DNA of 44,899 nt, taken from Fidelibacterota bacterium (GTDB lineage: Bacteria > Fidelibacterota > Marinisomatia > Marinisomatales > JAADGP01). Below the pieces are notes generated by a model, which was not told the DNA's origin, did no database searches, and was given only the letters and a program-made list of their open reading frames with translations. Shown in pieces: positions 28,626 through 38,916 of the stretch (positions are counted from its first letter, which is position 1; the number at the start of each line of letters is the position of its first letter). The position numbers and the translations under genes were made by a program. The stretch is from contig JALUTR010000180.1 in NCBI GenBank assembly GCA_027021785.1, positions 1 to 44,899 on the forward strand, in the 5' to 3' direction.

Positions 28626-29777
28626 ATGAAGCTATTTATTATTCCTTCCTGGTATCCCTCCGAAATCCACCCGGAAAGCGGAACCTTTTTCCGCGACCGC
28701 GCTCAAATCCTGCAAAGGGCCGGACATGAAACCATCGTAATCGCCGGCATTACCCATTCCCTGAAAAATGTTTTTCGCTGGTTACCTTATCAATCCCCTT
28801 CCGTACCAACGATTGAAAACGGTCTTTGCACCTACCGTGCGGAAATGGTAAACCTTTTTCCGAAATCACCCCGGTTAAGTTTTTTTCTCACTCAAAAAAA
28901 ACTACGTTATTTATTGCGTCGTGCCCTTGACGAACAGGGAGAACCCGATTTGATATTCGCGCATTCTTCCTTATGGGCCGGCGCGGCTTTGGCCGAACTA
29001 TCCAAACACACGGATATTCCTTTCGTGGTGTCCGAACACCTGAAAGAATTCCTGGTGCCGGAACAGTTTACTACCTTTCAAAAGGCCTGCATACAACGGT
29101 CACATACCGCCGCCAAGCGAATTATCGCTACCAGTACGGCGTTAAAATCGGCAATTGCCGCCCAATTCCCCGACACGCGCAAAAAACTGGTCCTGATTCC
29201 GAATCCGGCCGATATAAACGCTTTCTCACTAAAACCCCCGGGATCAACCCGGACCGACAGGTTTGTTTTTATGACCACAGCCCTGTTTCGACCGGAAAAA
29301 CGAATTGAACTGCTGTTGAATGCTTTTAAACAATTATTGCCATCGCACCCACAATCCTATCTCAGAATCGCCGGTGACGGACCGGAAAAACATAAGCTTT
29401 TGCGACTGGTTAAACGCTTAAACATTCATCATCGGGTCGAATTCTGCGGATTTCTGGATAAACACGCCTTAGCACAAAAATTGCGCCGGAGTGACGCTTT
29501 TGTGCTCGCCAGTGAAGTGGAAACTTTTGGTGTCGCCCTGATCGAAGCGATGGCCTGCGGTCTGCCGGTGGTTTCCACCCGGTGCGGCGGGCCGAACGAC
29601 ACCGTCACAGAGGAAACCGGACTATTGGTGGAACCCAACGATGCACCCGCTTTGGCTGCCGCTATGGGATTGCTGATTGAAAAATACGACCGCTTTTCAC
29701 CGGCCCGTATCCGGGAAATCACATTGGCAAAATACGGTGACCAGGCCTATGTAAAAGCGGTTGAAAACCTGATTTAA
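28626..29777 (+). CDS. Family 4 glycosyltransferase
   Basis: 'LFIIPSWYPSEIHPESGTFFRDRA', 'EVETFGVALIEAMACGLPVVSTRCGGPNDTV'. Confidence 0.92.
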   Translation: MKLFIIPSWYPSEIHPESGTFFRDRAQILQRAGHETIVIAGITHSLKNVFRWLPYQSPSVPTIENGLCTYRAEMVNLFPKSPRLSFFLTQKKLRYLLRRALDEQGEPDLIFAHSSLWAGAALAELSKHTDIPFVVSEHLKEFLVPEQFTTFQKACIQRSHTAAKRIIATSTALKSAIAAQFPDTRKKLVLIPNPADINAFSLKPPGSTRTDRFVFMTTALFRPEKRIELLLNAFKQLLPSHPQSYLRIAGDGPEKHKLLRLVKRLNIHHRVEFCGFLDKHALAQKLRRSDAFVLASEVETFGVALIEAMACGLPVVSTRCGGPNDTVTEETGLLVEPNDAPALAAAMGLLIEKYDRFSPARIREITLAKYGDQAYVKAVENLI

Positions 29778-29792
29778 CAACCTGCCGTTATC

Positions 29793-31247
29793 CTAACGGC
29801 CAAATATTTTTCCAAACATGCTTTTCACCACACGCAATTCCCCCGGTTTGAGAAATCCGGTGGCAATCAATCCCAACGGGTACAAGGCGGTCAAACCCAG
29901 ATTCCAGCCCCAGGTATGATCTCCAACCGTTGACAGGAAATAGACAATTAATATCCAACCCGCAATCCGGGTCAACCGCGTCCACTCATACGAAACCGGA
30001 AACAGGTTCCTATTGATGACGTAGATCATAACCGCCATAAGGAAGAAAGACAAACAGGTGGCCGCCGCAGCGCCAAGCGCTCCAAAATACGGAATGAGAA
30101 TCAGGTTTGCCCCGATGTTCAAGGCGGCGCCGAAACCGCGCGTTAAGGCTATCCACCTGGATTGTTCCCGCAGAAACACACCCGGTAATTGAAGCGAATA
30201 GGCGGCAAAAAATATATATCCCAGGGCGATTAACGGCACAATTCGGGTTGAGGACCAATATTCCGGTCCGTATACCGTTACCGGTCCGATTCTCAACCTC
30301 ACAAGGCTGTCCACCCATAAGAGAAGCAAAACCCAAAAGAAACCAAGGACCGTTAACACATACGTGGCAATCCGGGAATACATCTGTCTTTTCTCTTCCC
30401 CGTCCCCTTCCTTCAGAAAGAAGGGTTGCCAACCCATATTAAAGCCCATAACCAGGAGCATCATTAACATACCCAATTTATAGCCGGCGCTATACAGGCC
30501 GACCGTTTCCATGTCAGCAAGCGTCTTCAATATGTACCGGTCAGCCAACTCCATGAGCATGGCAAAAACCCCGGAGGGCAAAAACGGCAAACCAAAACGC
30601 ATAAGCCGTTTCCAGGTCGCCCAGGAGACGACACCACCACGGGTTCTTTTTACCACCAGGGGAGCGGTGATAAGCACTAGGCCGCCGGAAGTCAGAAGAT
30701 TGCTGAGCAAAACTCCCTCCACACCCATTTGATACTTCACAACCAGCAACAAATTCAAACTTAACGATGAGATTACATTTAAAAGGTTGAACAGGATAAA
30801 GGTGAGCGGTCGGCCCTCCGACCGCAACAGCAACATCGGCACCGACCACAATATATCCAGCGCCAAAATAGCGGCTATGTAAGCCAGGTAGCGGGGATAA
30901 TGCCCCCCCAGGAGCAAGTCGCTGGCAACCCCCCGGACCAAAAAAAGAAACAGCGCGAAACCGGCGGAGGTGATGATAAAAGAAAGATAGGCCGTTGTCA
31001 GCAGTCTTTTCCTTTCCGACTGATCGGCCGGGACGTAGTACCTCATCAACGCCGCATCGAGACCATAATGAAGAACGACGCTCATAAAGCCCATGAAAGT
31101 GTACGCCAGCGACACGACCCCATACTCGGCCGGAGAAAACGCGTTCGTGTACAGCGGCAACAACAGGAAGGTCACCATCCGGGCCAGGATATGTCCGGCT
31201 CCGTAAAGAAGCGTTTGCTGTGAAAGGGCCTTTATCCGGTCAAACAT
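29793..31247 (-). CDS. Polysaccharide flippase / MOP-family exporter (Wzx-like)
   Basis: 'LLYGAGHILARMVTFLLLPLYTNAFSPAEYGVVSLAYTFM', ~12-14 TM segments. Confidence 0.88.
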   Translation of the reverse strand: MFDRIKALSQQTLLYGAGHILARMVTFLLLPLYTNAFSPAEYGVVSLAYTFMGFMSVVLHYGLDAALMRYYVPADQSERKRLLTTAYLSFIITSAGFALFLFLVRGVASDLLLGGHYPRYLAYIAAILALDILWSVPMLLLRSEGRPLTFILFNLLNVISSLSLNLLLVVKYQMGVEGVLLSNLLTSGGLVLITAPLVVKRTRGGVVSWATWKRLMRFGLPFLPSGVFAMLMELADRYILKTLADMETVGLYSAGYKLGMLMMLLVMGFNMGWQPFFLKEGDGEEKRQMYSRIATYVLTVLGFFWVLLLLWVDSLVRLRIGPVTVYGPEYWSSTRIVPLIALGYIFFAAYSLQLPGVFLREQSRWIALTRGFGAALNIGANLILIPYFGALGAAAATCLSFFLMAVMIYVINRNLFPVSYEWTRLTRIAGWILIVYFLSTVGDHTWGWNLGLTALYPLGLIATGFLKPGELRVVKSMFGKIFGR

Positions 31248-31328
31248 AGGCCTGTTATGCAGGGAAGAAAATTGAAAGTACGGGATTTGAAAACACCACG
31301 GAATTCCGCATTAACCGGGAACCGGTAT

Positions 31329-32303
31329 TCAATTGTTTTTCCAGGAAATCTCCAGGGTATCGCGAAACATCCCGCTGGCGCCGAAATTTTCCTTGAACCG
31401 TCCGAGACCAAAATTCGGTTCTTCGTTCACGGTAAATATGCCGAAATCAAACACCTTGTACCCTGACTTAATCGCCCAGTCAAAAATCGAATAAAACAAA
31501 AGATTCAAGGGTCGGTATTCCTGGTAGGATTCATCATGGCTGATGTAGAAAGCCAATACCACCTCATCCGTGGCAATAAAATTCACGACCCCGGCAACCA
31601 TTCTTTCCTCGACATAAGCGCCAAACAAATTAATTCGCTCGGGGAACAGGTCCCTTAACCGCAATAATTCATCCAGAGTATGCGTCGGGGATACGTTGTG
31701 GCGGATTTTCAGGTTCCGTTTAAGGATTTCATAGAAACCCTTGTAATCCCGTGACGGCCGGACGACCACACCCGACCGACGCGCTTTTCGCACGGACCGT
31801 CGGTGTGAAGGTCGGAACTTGGCCAGGTTTTGCTCGACGTTTCGTTCCAGAAACAAAATACTGGACACCTCACGTTTGGTATAATGAAACCCGTGTTTCA
31901 AAAGGGCGAAATCGATATAATTGGAAAGCCGCCGACTATAAATGGTCGGTGGCAACGTTAATCGAATACCGTCAAATCCTTCTTGCCGGGCATACGCTTT
32001 AAGGGTTTGAACCAGCTTATAGGAATCGGCAAAAGCCAGGTCTTCCGGCACAACAAACGACCCCATGGATGCCCCGGGATGCGAAACCAATAATCTTGCT
32101 TCTTTGGTTTTAACCTCGGCCGCGGGGAACAAGACAAACGGTTTCTCTTTCTTATAAAAGATCAAACTATGGTCCGTAAATCGTCCCGGACGATGATAGC
32201 CGAGGAAACGACGGGTATGAAACAGGGTGCCGTTATTGGCCGCCCATACCATTGCATCCCACCAATCGGCGTGTTCGTTTTTAAATCGTCTGATATCCAG
32301 CAT
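31329..32303 (-). CDS. FemAB-like/GNAT-fold acyltransferase
   Basis: 'NVEQNLAKFRPSHRRSVRKARRSGVVVR', 'FYEILKRNLKIRHNVSPTHTLDELLRL', 'NLLFYSIFDWAIKSGYKVFDFG'; located in the polysaccharide block. Confidence 0.75.
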   Translation of the reverse strand: MLDIRRFKNEHADWWDAMVWAANNGTLFHTRRFLGYHRPGRFTDHSLIFYKKEKPFVLFPAAEVKTKEARLLVSHPGASMGSFVVPEDLAFADSYKLVQTLKAYARQEGFDGIRLTLPPTIYSRRLSNYIDFALLKHGFHYTKREVSSILFLERNVEQNLAKFRPSHRRSVRKARRSGVVVRPSRDYKGFYEILKRNLKIRHNVSPTHTLDELLRLRDLFPERINLFGAYVEERMVAGVVNFIATDEVVLAFYISHDESYQEYRPLNLLFYSIFDWAIKSGYKVFDFGIFTVNEEPNFGLGRFKENFGASGMFRDTLEISWKNN

Positions 32304-32455
32304 CTTGTAGAATCGGACACGAAATTAGCGGGGAAAGGTTCCACAAGCAATTGCAAGTTGATAGCCACGATCAGAACCTGTTCCATTGGATGTTCTCATG
32401 TTTCAATCTGAATGAAATCCGGGATTTAATCTCAATTTTTGCTAATTGCAGTTGA

Positions 32456-34143
<1,688 letters not shown>

Positions 34144-34153
34144 CTTTTATTGA

Positions 34154-34855
34154 TTATTGGCGTTTCACCAGGGTGGCATTGATAATGATTTCCACGCGGC
34201 GGTTTAAATCACGGTCAGCCGTGGAAGTATTGGCGCGAACGGGACGGTACTCTCCATAGCCGGAAACGGCAAACATGGCTTCCGGCAAGCGTGTAAATTT
34301 TTGCAGCATGCGCATGACCACCTGGGCGCGGGCCGCGCTTAATTCCCAATTATCCCGATAATTCGACCCTTCAATAATCGGAATATTATCCGTATAGCCC
34401 TCCACACGAATTTCCACTTTCCATTCCAAACCGTTTTTCACAAACTCGTCAATCCAGGAACGCAGATTCGGATTTTGTTCGAGATGCAATATGCCCAAAT
34501 CGCGGATCGCGTCGGCAATACTTTTTATATGTGTTTCCAGTTTGGGATTGGGATCCGCTTTCCCGGGATCAAACATTTTTTTATCATGAATAACTATCCG
34601 GACGCCTCTTGAATCGTGTCCTATTACCAGTCCCGCAATCCCGCGCTGTGTGATGGTTGCCGTAAGTTCATTTACCGCGTTTGATAATTGATCCGCTACC
34701 CAGGCATGCACTTTCGAGATTTCACCGGCTCTTATGGAGATCATCATGATAAAGAACGTAATCAGTAACGTAATCATATCCCCGTAACTCAACAGCCAAC
34801 TGCTGCGGGTTTTTACGGAACCTACATTCTTGTCTGTTTTAGCTTTAAATACGAT
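34154..34855 (-). CDS. motB: MotB-like/OmpA-domain protein retaining the TM Asp (true start uncertain; extended to ATC 34855)
   Basis: 'SSWLLSYGDMITLLITFFIMM' (Asp present), OmpA-like 'VEGYTDNIPI...NWELSAARAQVVMRML...NRRVEIIINA'. Track ORF starts at TTG 34792. Confidence 0.75.
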   Translation of the reverse strand: MVFKAKTDKNVGSVKTRSSWLLSYGDMITLLITFFIMMISIRAGEISKVHAWVADQLSNAVNELTATITQRGIAGLVIGHDSRGVRIVIHDKKMFDPGKADPNPKLETHIKSIADAIRDLGILHLEQNPNLRSWIDEFVKNGLEWKVEIRVEGYTDNIPIIEGSNYRDNWELSAARAQVVMRMLQKFTRLPEAMFAVSGYGEYRPVRANTSTADRDLNRRVEIIINATLVKRQ

Positions 34856-35543
34856 CGGTAACCTCTATCAACTGCACATCGATATAAATTTCGACCCGTC
34901 GGTTTTCATCCAGCCTCTCCCGGCTGCGGAGGGGGTGAAATGAACCATACCCCGCCAGGGAAAAATATTCCTTGGGAAGGGCCGTTTCCGATTGCAAAAA
35001 TTTCATCACCTGGTAAGAACGCGCCAAACTTAAATCCCAATTGGTTTTAAACCGGCCGGAAAGAACCGGTAAATAGTCGGTGTGTCCTTCCACCGTCAAT
35101 TCAATCGTAACTTTTTTTCCCGATTTTTCAAGGGCCTCAATTATCGGCCGGTAAGTTTGCTGGATTTTTTCCAACTCCAGTTGCTTGATGATATTGGCGG
35201 TTGTTTCCAGAAAACCGATAAAAAGGGGATTGATCTTGTCGTCTTCCGATGGAAACATCGGTTGTTTGCCGATTCTCGAAGGGATCAGTAATTTAATCCC
35301 CTTGGTTCCGGTGTTTTCAACGTATAACCAGTCCAATCGTTGGCTTTCTTTGTCTTCCAGAATCCGGGAATACAGCATATTTTTTATGCGTTCCGAAAAT
35401 TTAAACGTCGTTGCCGCCTCATGCTCGGCCCGCGTTACGAAAAGAATGAAAAAGGCCAGAACGGCCGTCAGGAGAGAGGCGTAAGTCATCATCCAACCGG
35501 CTCCAAGGGACCGGGTCCGGTCGTCCGTTATTTTATCTGCCAT
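34845..35543 (-). CDS. MotB-like/OmpA-domain protein with Ser replacing the TM Asp
   Basis: 'GWMMTYASLLTAVLAFFILFVTRAE'; OmpA-like 'VEGHTDYLPV...NWDLSLARSYQVMKFL...NRRVEIYIDV'. Start at internal ATG 35543. Confidence 0.8.
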   Translation of the reverse strand: MADKITDDRTRSLGAGWMMTYASLLTAVLAFFILFVTRAEHEAATTFKFSERIKNMLYSRILEDKESQRLDWLYVENTGTKGIKLLIPSRIGKQPMFPSEDDKINPLFIGFLETTANIIKQLELEKIQQTYRPIIEALEKSGKKVTIELTVEGHTDYLPVLSGRFKTNWDLSLARSYQVMKFLQSETALPKEYFSLAGYGSFHPLRSRERLDENRRVEIYIDVQLIEVTDRI

Positions 35544-36363
35544 TTGATCCCCGGTGTAAAGCCCGTGTATCCTTATCAAGGAAAGTCAGGAGCTTTTCTT
35601 CCATGATTACCGGGTGCTCCTTACTGTGGATACTTAAAATGCCCGCCAGGATTATTTCATTAACATGTGTTTCAAGTGCCGTGCGACCTTTTAATTTTCC
35701 CGCAATGGGAATAAAAATAAGATTAGCCAGGAGAACGCCGTAGAAAGTCGTGACCAGGGCAATGCCCATTCCGTCCAACAGTTGTCCCATGGAGTTCTCC
35801 ATTTGCGATGCGTATCCCGTAACGGAGCTTGACTGACCCTGTTGCGTCATCATCAGGATCAACCCCATCACCGTTCCCAGCAATCCGAAGGCCGGCGCAT
35901 AATTTCCCATATTATAAAACATCTCCTGTCCGTTTCGATGTCTTTTAATCATATTATCCAGTTCGTTCTCCAGGAAACTGCGTAACTTGCCGGCGTCCTT
36001 TTCGAGAATTGCGTTTTCAAGTCCCATCCGTAAGTAATTGTTTTCGATCGTCGGCAATAACTTCTCGATTGTCACGAAACCTTTCTTGCGGGCGATTTGG
36101 CTTAATTCAACCAGTTGGTTAATAATTTCAACCGCCGAATCTTCATTCTTTCCACCAAAGGCATTTCCGGCGACCCGGAACATACGCAACACGTTGGGCA
36201 ACGGATAGTTAATTGCCGTGGCGGCCAGGGTTCCGCCCAATACAATGGCAACTCCCTGAATATTTACGAAAGTTGACGGAATCATTTGGGTGTTTGGATC
36301 AAACATTCCAAACAGGATCAATCCCAGTCCGATGATCAGACCAAAAACAGTTGCAATATCCAT
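35533..36363 (-). CDS. motA: MotA-type stator subunit
   Basis: 'IVLGGTLAATAINYPL', 'ARKKGFVTIE', 'GNYAPAFGLLGTVMGLILMM', 'GMGIALVTTFYGVLLANLIFIPIAGKL'. Confidence 0.92.
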   Translation of the reverse strand: MDIATVFGLIIGLGLILFGMFDPNTQMIPSTFVNIQGVAIVLGGTLAATAINYPLPNVLRMFRVAGNAFGGKNEDSAVEIINQLVELSQIARKKGFVTIEKLLPTIENNYLRMGLENAILEKDAGKLRSFLENELDNMIKRHRNGQEMFYNMGNYAPAFGLLGTVMGLILMMTQQGQSSSVTGYASQMENSMGQLLDGMGIALVTTFYGVLLANLIFIPIAGKLKGRTALETHVNEIILAGILSIHSKEHPVIMEEKLLTFLDKDTRALHRGSNGR

Positions 36364-36611
36364 TGAAACCCCTTATCTAAAACCAAACAAATAACGTGCG
36401 ATGGTCGGTATAAAACGTATCTTAAAAGGGAAAAATGAAACCGGTTCTTCGGATCCCGTTTTCTCCCGTTATCATCACACTCGTATTTAGATTATACCAC
36501 CATTTTACTTTTCCCCGGAAAGTGACCGACTTACGATAATCCAATAGTTGTTCGGACCACCCCCGGCATCACGGAAACGATGACCATCGGCCGTGTTGGA
36601 AAGGGGATTAC

Positions 36612-37196
36612 CTAAAACCCTAAATTGTAATAGACTTCCTCACCGGTCAATTTTGATTTACAGATTAATTCCAGATCTCTGGGAGGCGTTTTAAAATCGA
36701 AGACCAATTCGGCAACTATCTTTTTCAGAGGCCTGATAATTGCCAGATTCTGATATTTCCCTTCAAAAGGGTTCAATTCACCACGGACTCCTCCGGAGCC
36801 GATTAATTTCACCATGGTCGTTGCTGAAAAATCAAAATTATTCGTTAAATTACTGTTGGTTATCTCCAACTTGATAAAAACCCTTTTCCCCTGCTTCCTC
36901 GCATCCAATAACGTGAACTTAACCTTATCCGCCAGTTGCTCGGTTCCCACCGGGAAAGCCACCCGGCTGTCTTCCAAAGCTTCAACAGGAATATAAAACT
37001 CCATTGTTGCCTTAACATATTTCTTACTCCGGTCCAATTCCAATTTCCGAACCGTTGTCCCGGCCTCAATCCGACCGATGACCACCTTGTCATACGGTTG
37101 ACTGAAAATTTCCGTGCCGGATTTCACTTTTGTCTCCTGTCCGACAAGAATTCCCAATAAACCAATCCAGAATAACCGACGAATAGTCAGCGTCAT
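36612..37196 (-). CDS. Secreted protein of unknown function with SH3-like N-terminal region, between two stator loci
   Basis: Short signal-like N-terminus; 'GTEIFSQPYDKVVIGRIEAGTTVRKLELDRSKKYVKATMEFYIPVEAL'; 8 nt after the upstream motB stop. Confidence 0.6.
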   Translation of the reverse strand: MTLTIRRLFWIGLLGILVGQETKVKSGTEIFSQPYDKVVIGRIEAGTTVRKLELDRSKKYVKATMEFYIPVEALEDSRVAFPVGTEQLADKVKFTLLDARKQGKRVFIKLEITNSNLTNNFDFSATTMVKLIGSGGVRGELNPFEGKYQNLAIIRPLKKIVAELVFDFKTPPRDLELICKSKLTGEEVYYNLGF

Positions 37197-37204
37197 TTTG
37201 CCTC

Positions 37205-37936
37205 CTACCCTGTAACCGTATTGGTTTTAACAAACGCATCAAGATAAATTTCCACGCGCCTGTTTTTGGCACGGGCTTCTTCGATATCCAGCGGATTCTT
37301 CCCGACGGCCTTTATGTCAATAACAGGACGAAATTCGCCATACCCCATGGCGGAAAACTTCGATTCCTCGATTTGCGAAAACCGGCTTAATAGTTTCACC
37401 ACGTTTAAGGCCCTGGCCGTGGACAAATCCCAGTTGCTTTGGTATAAGGAATTTTTCGGCAATGGGAGATCATCCGTATGTCCCTCACAACGTATTTCAA
37501 CATTCAGAAATCCCCCTCGTTTTTCGATTGCTTCCAACAGGTTCTTATAGCGTGGATCTTCGAATACCCGCATAATTTTCGATACCCGTATAATTCCCCC
37601 GATTTGTTGCAGAAGGGGATACACCTCCGGCTGTACTTCCGCATCCATGGATTTGAACAACCGACCACTGGCCATGGTAATTTTAACCCCCTTGGTAACC
37701 CGTTCAACACGCACATAGGAGGATTCGACGTTTTCCTTTAATTCCTTATATGTTTCATCCAAAAGCATGTTGATTACACGGTCAATATGCTTTTCAGCAT
37801 CGTTCATGATCACCAGCAACAATATAAAAAAGGTCAATAAAAGGGTTACCAGGTCAGCATAGGTCACCGCCCAGGCCGTGCTTTTCGCCTTGGCCTCCTC
37901 CGCCGAAAGCCCATCGTGAAGAATGGCGGTGGTCAC
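37205..37936 (-). CDS. motB: MotB-type stator subunit (canonical Asp)
   Basis: 'STAWAVTYADLVTLLLTFFILLLVI', 'CEGHTDDLPL...NWDLSTARALNVVKLL...NRRVEIYLDA'. Confidence 0.9.
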   Translation of the reverse strand: MTTAILHDGLSAEEAKAKSTAWAVTYADLVTLLLTFFILLLVIMNDAEKHIDRVINMLLDETYKELKENVESSYVRVERVTKGVKITMASGRLFKSMDAEVQPEVYPLLQQIGGIIRVSKIMRVFEDPRYKNLLEAIEKRGGFLNVEIRCEGHTDDLPLPKNSLYQSNWDLSTARALNVVKLLSRFSQIEESKFSAMGYGEFRPVIDIKAVGKNPLDIEEARAKNRRVEIYLDAFVKTNTVTG

Positions 37937-38745
37937 TTTATTTCCTGCCGTTTACTTTGGGGAACAAAAGTCATGAGTTTTTCCCGAATAAGAAGCGGGT
38001 GCTCCTTGGCATGGATACTGATGATTCCTTCCACGATTATATTCTTCAGCATCAGTTCCTCTTCGGATTTGCGTTTCAGCTTGCCCCCAATGGGCAGAAA
38101 CACAAGATTGGATAACAACACACCGTAAAAAGTCGTAATCAGGGCCAACCCCATTCCGCTTAACAACTCGGCGAATTTTTTGGCTACGTCAAACTCGATC
38201 GTGTCTACCGGGCTCCCACTCCCCCCGGAGAAATTATTCATCATTATAATCAATCCCATAACGGTTCCCAGCATTCCGAAAGCCGGCGCGTATGCGCCCA
38301 TATAGAAGAAAATTTCCTGTCCATTGCTATGGCGACGCACAATATTGTTCAATTCCAGATTGAGATATGTCCGGAGCCGACCGGCATCGCGTTCGTTAAT
38401 GGCCAGTTCAATTCCATTCCGTAAAAATTTATTGCTGATTTTATCCAGATCAGCTTCCAAAGACATAATCCCTGATTTCCGCGCCTTTTCCGCTTTTTCC
38501 ACCAATTCGTCAATCCAGTCCTGATAGCTGTAGTCCTCATCGGTAAATACGTTTTTTAATACCTTAAACAGGCCCAATACATTCTTAAGCGGGTAGTTCA
38601 CCAGCGTTGCCGCAATGGTACCACCCAATACAATCATAATCGAATTAAAACTGAAAAACCAATACAAATCACCACCACCACGCCAAACTCCGACACCAAT
38701 AATGCCCAGACCGGCAAGCAAACCAATGGCTGTTCCAAAATCCAT
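37933..38745 (-). CDS. motA: MotA-type stator subunit
   Basis: 'GGTIAATLVNYPLKNVLGLF', 'ARKSGIMSLE', 'GAYAPAFGMLGTVMGLIIMM', 'GMGLALITTFYGVLLSNLVFLPIGGKL'; ATGA overlap with motB. Confidence 0.92.
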   Translation of the reverse strand: MDFGTAIGLLAGLGIIGVGVWRGGGDLYWFFSFNSIMIVLGGTIAATLVNYPLKNVLGLFKVLKNVFTDEDYSYQDWIDELVEKAEKARKSGIMSLEADLDKISNKFLRNGIELAINERDAGRLRTYLNLELNNIVRRHSNGQEIFFYMGAYAPAFGMLGTVMGLIIMMNNFSGGSGSPVDTIEFDVAKKFAELLSGMGLALITTFYGVLLSNLVFLPIGGKLKRKSEEELMLKNIIVEGIISIHAKEHPLLIREKLMTFVPQSKRQEIK

Positions 38746-38916
38746 AAAAGTTCCCCGAATTAATTTAGTGGTGTGAAGTTATCGACTCCGCCGGTGGAAG
38801 GTCAAGCGTTCTCACATAACTTCCATGTTGAAATTTAGACCGCAGGAATATATATTCATCCGATTGTTTATCCTATAGCATAGTCTTTAACGGTAACAAA
38901 TATAAGGTACAATATT

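Noticed and set aside
34154-38745. Zorya-type anti-phage system (ZorAB are MotA/MotB-like)
   Set aside because: MotA proteins are of ordinary length with no long C-terminal tail, and no ZorC/ZorD/ZorE-like helicase or nuclease is nearby.
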